A stretch of 64,000 nucleotides of DNA from CAG-390 sp045636385 (GCA_045636385.1 JAZTXK010000023.1:1-64000); one strand, 5' to 3'; counted from the first letter of the stretch, positions 9,201-17,495 are shown. Numbers and translations are program-made. Notes: generated by a model from the sequence alone, not told the origin.

Positions 9201-12200
9201 AGCAGAGAAACAGAGCTTAAGGGACGCTCCGTATTTTTCATTAATTCCTTTATTGCCTTTTCCATACATCTTCCGTAAAAAGCAACGGTTTCCGCTTCGA
9301 AAAGAGACGAAGCGTAGGAAAAACGCAGAGCATATCCCGTAGTCTTTTGAGCAAGCTCGACTACCATATCCATCTTGACCGTTCCCGTGGAAATTCCCTT
9401 GAAGGTCATGGACTTGTCGCCAAGCGTGAAACGGCTTTCGTCCACGGGGCTTTGAGTAAGCATTACGCGATAGAGCGCATTCATTTCGCCACGAGGAAGA
9501 TCGAGAGCGGAAATAATATCCTCAAGACCGATCTGCTGATGATCCAGCATACCAACGATCTGATCCTGAACGTGCCCAAGCCACTGATTGACGGTAATAT
9601 CGGAGGGACGCTTCAAACGAACGGGGAGGGTGTTGATAAAGGGACCGCAAATCTCGTTGCTTTGCGCGTGGTTGCGTCCCGCAACGGGCGTTCCGATAAT
9701 AATATCACGACTGCCGCTAAGAGAGGAAAGCAAGAGAGCGTATGCCGCCAGACACAGGGCGAATTCCGAATAGCCCTGCTCGCGGCAAAATCTTGTCATT
9801 TCTATACTGTCAGCCTGAGAGAGAGAGAACTCAAAATCCTTGCCCTTATAGTCAAATTTCTGAGAGCGAGAGAAATCCGAGGGCAGGGTCATGGGAGCGG
9901 GAAGATCCTGAAGCTGAGTTCTCCAGTATTCAAGCTCCGCAGTATTATCCTTGTTTTGCTCTTCTGCCGTGTGAACGTAGTCGTAGAAGCTCCACTTGGT
10001 ATGGAGATCCTCGCCTGCGTATGCGCGGCTCAGACGCTGAAGTATGACAGCGGTACTGATTCCATCACCGATAATGTGATGGCTGTCCATAAAGAGGTAG
10101 TGCTGTCCTTCTGCGGATTTCCACAGCGCGGCGCGCATAAGAGGAGCTTTTGAAAGATCGAAGGGCTTTACGAAAGCCTTGACGGCATCCTCGAGGCTGT
10201 CAGCGCTGATATTTTGGACGGAAAACTCCACAGAATCAAGAATTTTCGCGCGAATTCCACTCGGTCCTTGAACAAATGCGGTTCTAAAGATAGGATCGTC
10301 GTGGATCATATTGAGGAACGCACCGTTAAGTCTGTCTACGTCGGGCTCTTCTTCGAGAATAAACATACCGGGCATATTATAGGAAAGTCCGGTGGGATCG
10401 AGAACAGACTGAACGTAGATGCCCTGCTGGATAGAGGTCAAGGGGTATTCTTCAAGCAGGGAAGCCTTTTTCAGCTCGGGAGCTGAAGGCTTGACGGGTT
10501 CTTCGGAAACTCCGTCGATTATTTGCGCAAGACGCGCGGCAGAGCGATAAGCATAAAGATCTGCAACGCGGATCTTCTTGCCTAACCGTTCTTCGATTTC
10601 TATAAGGCACGCCAGCGCGTTCAGGGAATTACCTCCGCTGAGGAAATAATCGCTGTAAGCATTGATCGTGTTGCTGCCAAGTACGCTCCTGAAAATATCC
10701 AGAATGGTCTCTGCGGTAGAACTCAGAGCACCGCTCGGAGCAGCGCTTGCCTGAGCGGGCAGGGGAAGGTCGCCGTCATCCACCTTGCCGTTGGCGGTGG
10801 TTGAAAATTTAGAGACCCTCATAATAAACGCAGGGATCATATACTGCGGCAGATAAGTAGCGGCATGCGAAAGGAGGTCTGCCTCATTGATCGGGTGAGG
10901 GGACGTATAATATGCACCTATAACAGAATGCGAGTTGATCTGACATATCTTTGCATGCGCCATAGAGACTCCGGCATACGATTCAAGACACGCGGAGATC
11001 TCCTGCAATTCAATTCGTAATCCGTGAAGCTTGACCTGTCGGTCGGCGCGACCGGTAAGAACTACCTCTCCATCGGAGGTCCAATAAGCCAGGTCGCCGG
11101 TATCGTAAAGGCGGTCGTCGCTTACAAACGGATTATCGCAAAATACCTTTTCCGTAAGCTCAGGAAGATTGCGGTAACCGCGACCGACGCATTTACCGCC
11201 CACGAAAAGACGTCCGCTTCCTCCGATGGGAAGAGGATTCATCCATCGGTCAAGGACGTATAGCTTACAGTTGCCCATAGGGGAACCGACCGTGATCCTG
11301 TCAGTACGGGAAAGCTCCTTCATGCTGACAGCCACCGTCGTTTCAGAGGGACCGTATTGATTGTATATCTTGGCGTTGGTATAAGCCTTAAGCTTTTTAA
11401 GAAGCTCGGGAGGGAAATGCTCGCCTCCGCAGACGATGCTTTCCATTCTCCACATTACCTTGCGGAATTCTGCGCTTTGTAAAAGCGCGGAAAGTCGGGA
11501 AGGAGTGATAGAAAAGAATCCTACTGCATAACCGTTCATCAGCGATGCAAGACGCTCGGGGTCATCGAGATCGCTTTCGGAGGGCAGAACTATGGTCTTT
11601 CCGTTAAGAAGAGCAACGATGCTTTCGAGCATAAATGCATCAAAGCCCACGTTACATACCGATAAAACCGCACCCTGACCGTACACGGCTTCCATTTCCT
11701 GCGCGAGATTAAGCAGGTTTCTGTGGGTGATCTCAACACCCTTGGGCTCGCCGGTGCTTCCCGACGTGTATACGACGTAAGCAAGTCTGTCGCCGGGCAA
11801 TTCGTCAGCCTCAGCGGTGCACTCCCGCTTCAGGGCATAGTTATCCCATTCGTCAACCGAGCTGCTCGAGATCACGGGGATATCAAGATCGGAAAAGCGC
11901 AGTTTACCCTTTTCATCCGTGATAAGAACGTCGGCGTTACTCTTGGAAAGAATGATCTTGATTCGTTCCGTGGGCAGACTTTCAGAGAGCAGCATATATC
12001 CGTATCCCGCCTCAAGGCTTCCTATGAGAGCCGCGAACAGATCAAATCTGCGAGGGAGCAGAATGGCTGCGAGCCTGTCCTTACCGTTTCCTGCAGACAA
12101 AAGGGCTGATGCATACTGTGAGCCCGATCTGAACAAGGAGCCGTAGGTCATACGTTCGCCGTTATGTATAAGTGCGACACGGTTGAGATATCTTCTGTTA

Positions 12201-13597
12201 TTAAAGATCAGAGCATCGTATACCGATCTCTCCTCGAGATACTTGTCGGTCTGGTTGAATTTATAGAGAATTTCTTCTTTTTCCTCCAAAGACAGCACGT
12301 TCAACCGATACATAGGTCTATCGGGCTCGCTGAGTGCCTCGGATAAAATGTGACAGATATTGTGATGAAGAATATCTATCTCCTCTTGAGCAAAAAACTG
12401 AGTGAGATAATCGTAATCAATAGCATATTGACGGTGGCTCTTCAGGTTGGTAAGGTGGATCGTCAACTGCTCAGCCTGATATCCGCAGTAATGCCAACGG
12501 CCGCTGATCTCCACGGATACGTCGTGGCTTTCAAATATCTTGCAATCCTGATATGACAGGGCGATATTGAACAGTCTTCCGTTATTGGGCGCAAAATTGC
12601 AGATCTGCGAAAAGGGGAAACGCTGATGTCGAAGCATCTCGTACCAACGCTCTGCCAAAACGTCATTGAATTCGTTGAGTGTCCACTCGTCGTTGATCTC
12701 GTTATAAAACGGCAGAGTGGTGACAAACATACCTGAGCTTTGTTTGAACTGGAAATTAGTTCTGTTAAAGATCGGTACGCCGATAGTAAAGCGATCCGCT
12801 CCACCGTTTCGCTTGAAGTATATAGCAAGCGCCATATAGATAACGGCAAAGGGAGCAACGCGCTTTTCCATACAATAAGTATAGATAGCGTGGTTCAGGA
12901 TCTGGGGAAGCTCGTAGCTTTTGCGTCTTCCAACGGGGCTGACAGCCGCGCTGTTCACCGATTTCAACACGGAGGGCTCTTCAATGCAGGAAGCAATATC
13001 CTTCCAATAGCGCTCGTCCTTTGTATATGCCTTGGACGCGAGATAATCCTGCTCCTCCTGCACGTGCAATTCATAATCAGGCGCGTGGGAAAGATCACAG
13101 GGGCGTCCGTCGAGCAGCTCCATATACGTACGGCCGATCTTGTTGCAGAGCATGATCTGCGTCCAGCCATCCGCGATGATATGATGCATCTTGACAAGCA
13201 CGCCGCCGCTGTTTTCGGTATCCCTGAAAAGCTCAAAATGATAAAGAGGACCGCCGAACAAAGGAATAAGCTCGCCTGTTACGGCTCTTTCCCAGTTTTC
13301 AACACCGTCTTTGCTGGTGTTTGTGAAATCATAAACCGGGAAGGTCTCCTTTTCGTAACGGGCGTGATATTGCATAACCTCGCCGTTTTCCTCTACAAGT
13401 CGGGTCCTCAAAGAAGCATCGTTCTCCAAAACGAGTCCGATACTCTTTTGAAGCGTGGGGAAATCCAACCGGCCCGTAATGCGGATGGTCGTGCTGATGT
13501 TATTGATCGGCGTTCCCGGGAACTTTCGCTCCAGATTTAAAATATTCAATTGGCTTAACGATAAAGCAAAACGTTTTTCGTTGAAATCTTTATGCAT
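6275..13597 (-). CDS. Dimodular NRPS, C-A-T-C-A-T-reductase
   Basis: A 2440-residue synthetase. The ATG at 13597 is preferred because GTAAAAGGATG lies about eight bases upstream, although an in-frame GTG exists at 13639. Domains: C1 (10-430, HHIIADG 138-144); A1 (455-945, TSGSTGEPKG 611-620); T1 with Ser991; C2 (1045-1475, HHIIGDG 1173-1179); A2 (1490-1975, TSGSTGQPKG 1634-1643); T2 with Ser2042; terminal NAD(P)H reductase (2089-2440, TGATGYFG 2093-2100, YVKSK 2253-2257). All catalytic motifs are intact and there is no thioesterase or epimerase. Hand-aligned pocket residues are DALSVGQVAK for A1 (resembling Tyr-type codes) and DCVELGMVFK for A2 (unassigned). A leading C domain plus ligase and ACP implies N-acylation; the reductase implies release as an aldehyde. 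Dipeptide-aldehyde and pyrazinone NRPSs are known from gut Clostridia. Confidence 0.95.
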   Translation of the reverse strand: MHKDFNEKRFALSLSQLNILNLERKFPGTPINNISTTIRITGRLDFPTLQKSIGLVLENDASLRTRLVEENGEVMQYHARYEKETFPVYDFTNTSKDGVENWERAVTGELIPLFGGPLYHFELFRDTENSGGVLVKMHHIIADGWTQIMLCNKIGRTYMELLDGRPCDLSHAPDYELHVQEEQDYLASKAYTKDERYWKDIASCIEEPSVLKSVNSAAVSPVGRRKSYELPQILNHAIYTYCMEKRVAPFAVIYMALAIYFKRNGGADRFTIGVPIFNRTNFQFKQSSGMFVTTLPFYNEINDEWTLNEFNDVLAERWYEMLRHQRFPFSQICNFAPNNGRLFNIALSYQDCKIFESHDVSVEISGRWHYCGYQAEQLTIHLTNLKSHRQYAIDYDYLTQFFAQEEIDILHHNICHILSEALSEPDRPMYRLNVLSLEEKEEILYKFNQTDKYLEERSVYDALIFNNRRYLNRVALIHNGERMTYGSLFRSGSQYASALLSAGNGKDRLAAILLPRRFDLFAALIGSLEAGYGYMLLSESLPTERIKIILSKSNADVLITDEKGKLRFSDLDIPVISSSSVDEWDNYALKRECTAEADELPGDRLAYVVYTSGSTGEPKGVEITHRNLLNLAQEMEAVYGQGAVLSVCNVGFDAFMLESIVALLNGKTIVLPSESDLDDPERLASLMNGYAVGFFSITPSRLSALLQSAEFRKVMWRMESIVCGGEHFPPELLKKLKAYTNAKIYNQYGPSETTVAVSMKELSRTDRITVGSPMGNCKLYVLDRWMNPLPIGGSGRLFVGGKCVGRGYRNLPELTEKVFCDNPFVSDDRLYDTGDLAYWTSDGEVVLTGRADRQVKLHGLRIELQEISACLESYAGVSMAHAKICQINSHSVIGAYYTSPHPINEADLLSHAATYLPQYMIPAFIMRVSKFSTTANGKVDDGDLPLPAQASAAPSGALSSTAETILDIFRSVLGSNTINAYSDYFLSGGNSLNALACLIEIEERLGKKIRVADLYAYRSAARLAQIIDGVSEEPVKPSAPELKKASLLEEYPLTSIQQGIYVQSVLDPTGLSYNMPGMFILEEEPDVDRLNGAFLNMIHDDPIFRTAFVQGPSGIRAKILDSVEFSVQNISADSLEDAVKAFVKPFDLSKAPLMRAALWKSAEGQHYLFMDSHHIIGDGISTAVILQRLSRAYAGEDLHTKWSFYDYVHTAEEQNKDNTAELEYWRTQLQDLPAPMTLPSDFSRSQKFDYKGKDFEFSLSQADSIEMTRFCREQGYSEFALCLAAYALLLSSLSGSRDIIIGTPVAGRNHAQSNEICGPFINTLPVRLKRPSDITVNQWLGHVQDQIVGMLDHQQIGLEDIISALDLPRGEMNALYRVMLTQSPVDESRFTLGDKSMTFKGISTGTVKMDMVVELAQKTTGYALRFSYASSLFEAETVAFYGRCMEKAIKELMKNTERPLSSVSLLSLSDRERYVDIPNYSVTPFINRPIHHILKSRAFSTPDDTAIIYHNERITFNQLEKRAAAIAQFLEDKGVEPGACVGLCLKRTPDMIAAMYGILKAGCAYMFMLDSFPAARMQYMLEISSAAILLFDEIPSVVSEELAPCQAFKLPDGVQDGYMDRPVNDDGLTNILFTSGSTGQPKGVMLRHRSVSNLFSQMRTLLEPIEGNVLCSTNSVFDCFIVETLISLALGRTVVLADEEEMMLPWKLAQLIETHKTGVFEMTPTRLQMCLGNEAFCDAAKYINIVLLGGEVVTTTLRDKFYQHSNGKLMNMYGPTEACVFTTMEYLEPNSRITIGRPLQNTRAYVLDESLRPVLPTAQGEMYIAGECISAGYVGRPDITADSFVEDIYFPGQRMYRSGDLVRMRLDGRFDYIGRKDQQVKLNGQRVELGEITHAIEKTGLVKQAATVAIGTGGTSTQLHAFFVPEQDETDCNAIRSAISNQLPPYMIPSAWTKLQEMPLTATNKVDMQTLKKIAEGQDAPDFAVPQEEDLNVAVAEEAIAPEVISPVTRPDVAYVLSAWNKVLSTPATDAQESFFKQGGTSMAALSVLSHYYNDGFELSLSEFYENPTANDQAKMLCSKYDVAPQQTSVLITGATGYFGIHLLNELITQEKANVICLVRDPNASRLEQYLEWYFGKEEAARMIASVSIVKGDITAPLLGLSKEEYATLADSISEIYHCAANVSHYSADHESYLKTNVTGTQNVIDLAKCANASFYHISTCSVSGDMMKDGSKNRVFTEDDYDIGQIWEDNIYVKSKFLAEGLVFDAIKNGLRAKIFRLGRLVGRASDGQFQINPETNAFYLTLKGLIQMGVLPETEAETPIEVTPVDVSAKEVLLLKNAERTVFHIMNPDPPALKDLIRAIVPDFQIVDDIRFNAVFRERLISLDMELLPIVMHNWQMLTAEDSMITVTNLITTDELSKMNFVMPDVKPEVLLKNFFIK

Positions 13598-13639
13598 AGC
13601 CAGACATCCTTTTACAAATAATTTGTGCGCGAAACGCAC

Positions 13640-14569
13640 TTATTCCATCTTTAATATAATGTAATTGTTTCCTCCCGATCTTTTGCAGCGATACATCAAC
13701 TTATCGGCATTGCAGAACAGAAGGTCGTAAGTGTTATCTTGGGGATAGGACAGTACGGCACCCACCGAACAGCCCACGGTCTCATTTTCCATATCTTCGC
13801 ATTGAATTTCATTGAAAGCGGAAATGATCTGAGAGCATCGGAGCTCCACTATGTTGGGATCCGAAACATCCTTCATCAAAACGAGGAACTCGTCCCCGCC
13901 GATACGGCCAACAATATCATTGGCTCTGAAAAGACGCTTGATGGTAGCGGTAGCACGGGTGAGCACGTAGTCTCCGAGAGTATGACCGTAGCGATCGTTG
14001 ATTCGCTTGAAATCATCCACGTCGATCATTATCATAGCGCAAGGATTTTCGGTTTTGCTCAAATACTCCTCGCAAAGGAAGCGGGTGGTTCTCGTATTGA
14101 ACAGCTGAGTCAAGGAATCCTTTTCTGAGCGCTCTCTATAGGAGTTCATCATATATTCCTTTTGGCGCAGCTCGTCACGGCATCGGTTCAGCTCTGTCTG
14201 ACTTTCGATCAGCGACTGATGCGTTTCCTTTGCCACCACGAATACTCCGCACACCAAAGACTCACCGTCAACCTTGACCATGTTACCACGTTCAAGCACG
14301 CTGATTGCGGAGCCGTCTTTTTTCACGAGAGACAGCAAAGCTTCTACCTCGCCTTGAGAGTTGATTTGCTGATAAAGCAGAGAAAGAGCATTCTCCTTCG
14401 GGTCGGCTAACAGATCCGAAAGGCTTTTTCCCGACAGCTCTTCAGCAGAATATCCCAAAAGCTCGGCAAGAGCACTGCAATCTCCCACCAATGTCATATC
14501 GCTTGTGGCTGAATGACAGCATTCCGCCAAAAACGGATATTTGGGTATAGATTTATTTATTTTCTCCAT
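13640..14569 (-). CDS. PAS-GGDEF diguanylate cyclase
   Basis: A 309-residue cytoplasmic protein: a PAS-like sensor (about 20-115), a linker coiled coil (115-148) and a GGDEF domain (150-305). The catalytic motif GGDEF is intact at 224-228, and the inhibitory site RAND (215-218) sits exactly five residues upstream, so it should make cyclic di-GMP from two GTP and be feedback-inhibited. The ATG at 14569 is preferred to one at 14584 because GGGGAG lies six bases upstream. Either start overlaps the SARP gene, so the two are translationally coupled. It precedes the NRPS by 42 bases, which argues that c-di-GMP is made on the same transcript as the peptide synthetase. Confidence 0.92.
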   Translation of the reverse strand: MEKINKSIPKYPFLAECCHSATSDMTLVGDCSALAELLGYSAEELSGKSLSDLLADPKENALSLLYQQINSQGEVEALLSLVKKDGSAISVLERGNMVKVDGESLVCGVFVVAKETHQSLIESQTELNRCRDELRQKEYMMNSYRERSEKDSLTQLFNTRTTRFLCEEYLSKTENPCAMIMIDVDDFKRINDRYGHTLGDYVLTRATATIKRLFRANDIVGRIGGDEFLVLMKDVSDPNIVELRCSQIISAFNEIQCEDMENETVGCSVGAVLSYPQDNTYDLLFCNADKLMYRCKRSGGNNYIILKME

Positions 14570-15767
14570 TAAAGTTCTCCCCATTCTCCAGAAGTATCGG
14601 AAATACCTCGTAGCGGAGGTTTACGTCAAGCCTCGAAAAGCCGTTATAATACGCTTTGATGATACGCTCGCATACCATACAGCTGTCCTCATAGTTAGCA
14701 CGGGGGAGCATTATGATATACTGAGTGGCACTACATCTTGCGCCTGCATCACTTCGTCTCACTGAGTTGCGGATCGCCGTACCCAGGTTCTCCATGATCT
14801 TTTCTCTCTTTTGAACTGTCAATTCAGTATCGTTCTTTCCCGATATCGTAATGAGTCCCAGATGAACCGCGATGCTGTAACGCATTACCGATCGCACCAT
14901 TGAATAATACAAAACGCGGAAAAAGTCGTAGTCGCAAATAAGAGCACCGGGATACGCATTCTTTTCCTGAAGCTGATCGTGAAGCATCTCTATCGTAAGG
15001 GTGTGGTCATTGATGGACTTTAATGCCTCATAATAAATCGAGCGCGTTTCCTCAGAGGGAATAACACCAAGCTCTGAAAGAAGCTTGTCGCTGAGGCTCT
15101 GATAAATCTCAATAGCCTCCTTCTGCTTATCCATTGCAATATAGGCGCGCATATAATAGCAATAGATCTCCTCGTGATAAGGCTCGGATACTATTGTTTT
15201 TTGACACAGCTCGATGATATCCTCATACTGACATTTTTCCCAAAGCACGGGAAGAGCACGCAGAAGAGTGTATATGTATACGTTGTGATAATAAGTAGCA
15301 ATAGGCATAACCCACATCTCGGAGGAAAGCTCCTGCAAAAACTCGCCCTTATACAGTCTCAACAGCTGCATTGCATCCTCTAAGATAAATTCATCGCTGC
15401 CCGAGATCTTCTCGTTGAGCTTGTTGAATTCCTCATAGTCGAGCATTACGGGATAATTCGCATTCCACATATAACCTGAGGACTGACAAATGATCAGTTG
15501 CTTTCCTGCGCCGTTCCACAAGCCGTCAAGAAGTGAGCGAACACGGTAAAGCAGCGTTTTGAGCGCACCCGAGGGGTTTGCGCCCTTTTCGTACTCGCTC
15601 CAAAGAATATCGATCAATTCACTTTGCTTGACTACACGGTGACGGTTATAAATAAGGTACGCCAACAAAAGCCAAAGCTTTTTAGCTCGGTTATCGTCAC
15701 CGGAAATACTTTGGTCTTCTGCTCGGATAATAAATTCTCCAAACATATTTACAATCAATTTAGACAT
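14553..15767 (-). CDS. SARP-type activator with degenerate GGDEF-like C-terminus
   Basis: A 404-residue regulator. The N-terminus (1-102) is an OmpR-like winged helix (KLWLLLAYLIYNRHRVVKQS). Residues 105-250 match the helical bacterial transcriptional activator domain of SARP proteins. The last part (about 270-395) resembles a GGDEF fold in which the catalytic motif is replaced by SATQY (346-350), while RRSD (337-340) stands exactly five residues upstream, the position of the RxxD c-di-GMP inhibitory site. I infer a catalytically dead, possibly c-di-GMP-binding module controlling the activator. The ATG at 15767 follows GGAGGAAACAGCA and is preferred over a GTG at 15782. It is the first gene of the cluster, behind a strong promoter. 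Confidence 0.85.
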   Translation of the reverse strand: MSKLIVNMFGEFIIRAEDQSISGDDNRAKKLWLLLAYLIYNRHRVVKQSELIDILWSEYEKGANPSGALKTLLYRVRSLLDGLWNGAGKQLIICQSSGYMWNANYPVMLDYEEFNKLNEKISGSDEFILEDAMQLLRLYKGEFLQELSSEMWVMPIATYYHNVYIYTLLRALPVLWEKCQYEDIIELCQKTIVSEPYHEEIYCYYMRAYIAMDKQKEAIEIYQSLSDKLLSELGVIPSEETRSIYYEALKSINDHTLTIEMLHDQLQEKNAYPGALICDYDFFRVLYYSMVRSVMRYSIAVHLGLITISGKNDTELTVQKREKIMENLGTAIRNSVRRSDAGARCSATQYIIMLPRANYEDSCMVCERIIKAYYNGFSRLDVNLRYEVFPILLENGENFNGENK

Positions 15768-15989
15768 TGCTGTTTCCTCCACATCGCGGATTTTAGATTT
15801 GTCTTAAGCATCAAACGGAGCTTCGGTCGGCACGCATATTTCTTCGGCGCACCTGATTTGAAAGCCCATACATACTGCTGTGAGCCGTCGCCTCAATTTA
15901 CGGATGGCGACTGCGAAAAAGGTCCGTAAGCTATCAAGACACGATTTTGGGAATAGTTGGTCATTTTATTCCATTATTTTATACATATT
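15768..15989 (-). promoter_or_regulatory. Long 5' leader of the peptide cluster with possible pseudoknot
   Basis: About 220 bases separate the predicted start of transcription from the SARP gene, and no gene is seen there. On the transcribed strand TTACGGA (15923-15929) can pair with TCCGTAA (15898-15904), while GTCGCC (15906-15911) can pair with GGCGAC (15887-15892). The strands interleave, which is an H-type pseudoknot layout. The leader does not match any riboswitch consensus I know, including the c-di-GMP-I core. The remaining upstream bases to 16180 are AT-rich and hold only the promoter. Confidence 0.4.
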
Positions 15990-15995
15990 ACGATA

Positions 15996-16024
15996 ATTAT
16001 ATCACTTTTTTATAAATTCGTCAA
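15996..16024 (-). promoter_or_regulatory. Strong sigma-A promoter of the peptide cluster
   Basis: On the minus strand TTGACG (16019-16024) and TATAAT (15996-16001) are separated by exactly 17 bases in an AT-rich region. It points at the SARP gene and, since following gaps are short or overlapping, probably drives the whole cluster. Confidence 0.8.
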
Positions 16025-16184
16025 TACCTTACGCCTAATCAATTGCATATTTTAGCTAATAAATCTATATATTTTTATATATTTTTATTAAATATACAAA
16101 AATCTTCGTGATTATCTTTGAATTCGAAAAAAATCGCCCCATTCCATTTGGCGAAAATAATGCTTAAAACCAATCGGAATACGT

Positions 16185-16215
16185 CAAAAACCGACGGGAT
16201 TTTGCTCCCGTCGGT
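16185..16215 (-). terminator. Terminator of the phosphoesterase gene
   Basis: On the minus strand ACCGACGGGA (16206-16215) and TCCCGTCGGT (16190-16199) form a 10-bp stem followed by TTTTTG. It lies right after the stop at 16222 and isolates the peptide cluster from the gene upstream. Confidence 0.85.
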
Positions 16216-16221
16216 AAATTT

Positions 16222-17433
16222 TTATTTGATCCTTATGCTCTGCTCCCGATCCACTGCGCCGAGCATCGACTCTATGTATTTTGATATAAACGCATCACCC
16301 TGCGTTCTCCAAAGCTCGATTCCACGGGAGTAGTCCTTTTCTCTGATCCTTCGACCTTCGAAATACGCGGAATTTATCTCGGCGTAGGTCTTTGCCATCA
16401 GCTCGACCTCGTCAGCCGTGAAGCCCGATTCGGCAAGCGCGGAGTGAGCCTGGTCCTTGGCTATCTTCTCAAAATAGTAAGTCGCGTATTCGCCGTAGGA
16501 GGAAAATCCCTCGATGGCTTCATCTATAACGAGCGACTGCGCGGTATAGGTTATTTTGCCGCGCCTTGACACGATCTCGCCGTAGTGCAGCCCCGTTACG
16601 ATTAGCGACGAGGTCACGATCTCGGGCATCTTCTTGCCCGTGATGCTCTGGATATGAACGTGCGCGCTGAAATTGCATTTCACGCCGTATTTTTCATAAA
16701 GTGCGAGAAGATTTGAGCCGTTATAAAGCTGATATCCGAAGGAAAGCATATCGCTGTGAGCGTATACGTTCTGATGCGAGACCGCGATCACGTCGATATC
16801 CGCGTCCTTTGCTTTTTTGAGATTTTCCTCGATCCACGCGAAGGTGCTGTCGGTAACGTAGCACTCGGCGTATGTATTGCTGTCAAGCATCAGTACCCAC
16901 AGATCTTCGCTCGCCTCGTAAATATAATTGAACGTACCCGTCTCGCGGCTGAGCGTTTCGGGGAGAAGCGGATCGTACATTTCGTAAAAATCCGCCGCAG
17001 TGGCAGCATCGGCGGCTTTCAGCTCCTCGCCCGAATAATCGACCGCAGTCTTGTCGAAATCGTGATTGCCGGGGATGATGAGGAGGTCGATACCCGCGTT
17101 TTTGATCTCCATCAGCTTCGAAGAAAGCTCTGCGTGGCTGAGTTTTGCACCGTTGAGGGTGAGATCACCCGCGAGGATGAGCGCTTGCGGCTTCTTTTCG
17201 ATGACCTCGGCAATAAATGCATCCGTGATCTCGGGACTGTAATGGACGAGCTTGCCGTCCGCGCGGCTCTGCGGATTTCTGAAAAATTCTCCGTCGCCGA
17301 GCAGACTCGGGGAGATATAATGAAGGTCATTTGCGATCATAAAGGTAATTTCGTCCTCCGCCGCAAGTCCGCAGGATGCGAGCGGCAGCAGAAGAACAAA
17401 TATCAGACAGGCGGCTGTAAATCTCTTTTTCAT
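16222..17433 (-). CDS. Lipoprotein metallophosphoesterase (calcineurin-like)
   Basis: A 403-residue exported protein with a lipoprotein signal (LPLASC, acylated Cys21). The metallophosphoesterase motifs follow in order: ANDLHY (Asp36, His38), AGDLTLNG, GNHDF, SHQNVYAH and SAHVH, enough for a two-metal active site. The length beyond the catalytic core (about 300 residues) leaves a C-terminal helical extension. The ATG at 17433 places the signal peptide at the N-terminus; an upstream in-frame start at 17502 would precede it with 23 non-signal residues and overlap the promoter. It has its own promoter and terminator. The substrate is unknown; related secreted enzymes act on phosphodiesters or nucleotides. 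Confidence 0.85.
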   Translation of the reverse strand: MKKRFTAACLIFVLLLPLASCGLAAEDEITFMIANDLHYISPSLLGDGEFFRNPQSRADGKLVHYSPEITDAFIAEVIEKKPQALILAGDLTLNGAKLSHAELSSKLMEIKNAGIDLLIIPGNHDFDKTAVDYSGEELKAADAATAADFYEMYDPLLPETLSRETGTFNYIYEASEDLWVLMLDSNTYAECYVTDSTFAWIEENLKKAKDADIDVIAVSHQNVYAHSDMLSFGYQLYNGSNLLALYEKYGVKCNFSAHVHIQSITGKKMPEIVTSSLIVTGLHYGEIVSRRGKITYTAQSLVIDEAIEGFSSYGEYATYYFEKIAKDQAHSALAESGFTADEVELMAKTYAEINSAYFEGRRIREKDYSRGIELWRTQGDAFISKYIESMLGAVDREQSIRIK

Positions 17434-17457
17434 ATCAATTTTCCCGTTTTTTCTTTT

Positions 17458-17486
17458 ATTATACCACGAAAAAAGATTGTTTTCAA
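17458..17486 (-). promoter_or_regulatory. Sigma-A promoter of the phosphoesterase gene
   Basis: TTGAAA (17481-17486) and TATAAT (17458-17463) on the minus strand with a 17-base spacer, 24 bases before the ATG at 17433. Confidence 0.75.
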
Positions 17487-17495
17487 TGAAAATTC

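Noticed and set aside
15768..15989. c-di-GMP-I riboswitch in the cluster leader
   Set aside because: The characteristic core (CACGCACAGGGCAAACC and GGGACGCAAAGC type segments) is absent, so only an unassigned leader with possible pseudoknot is reported.
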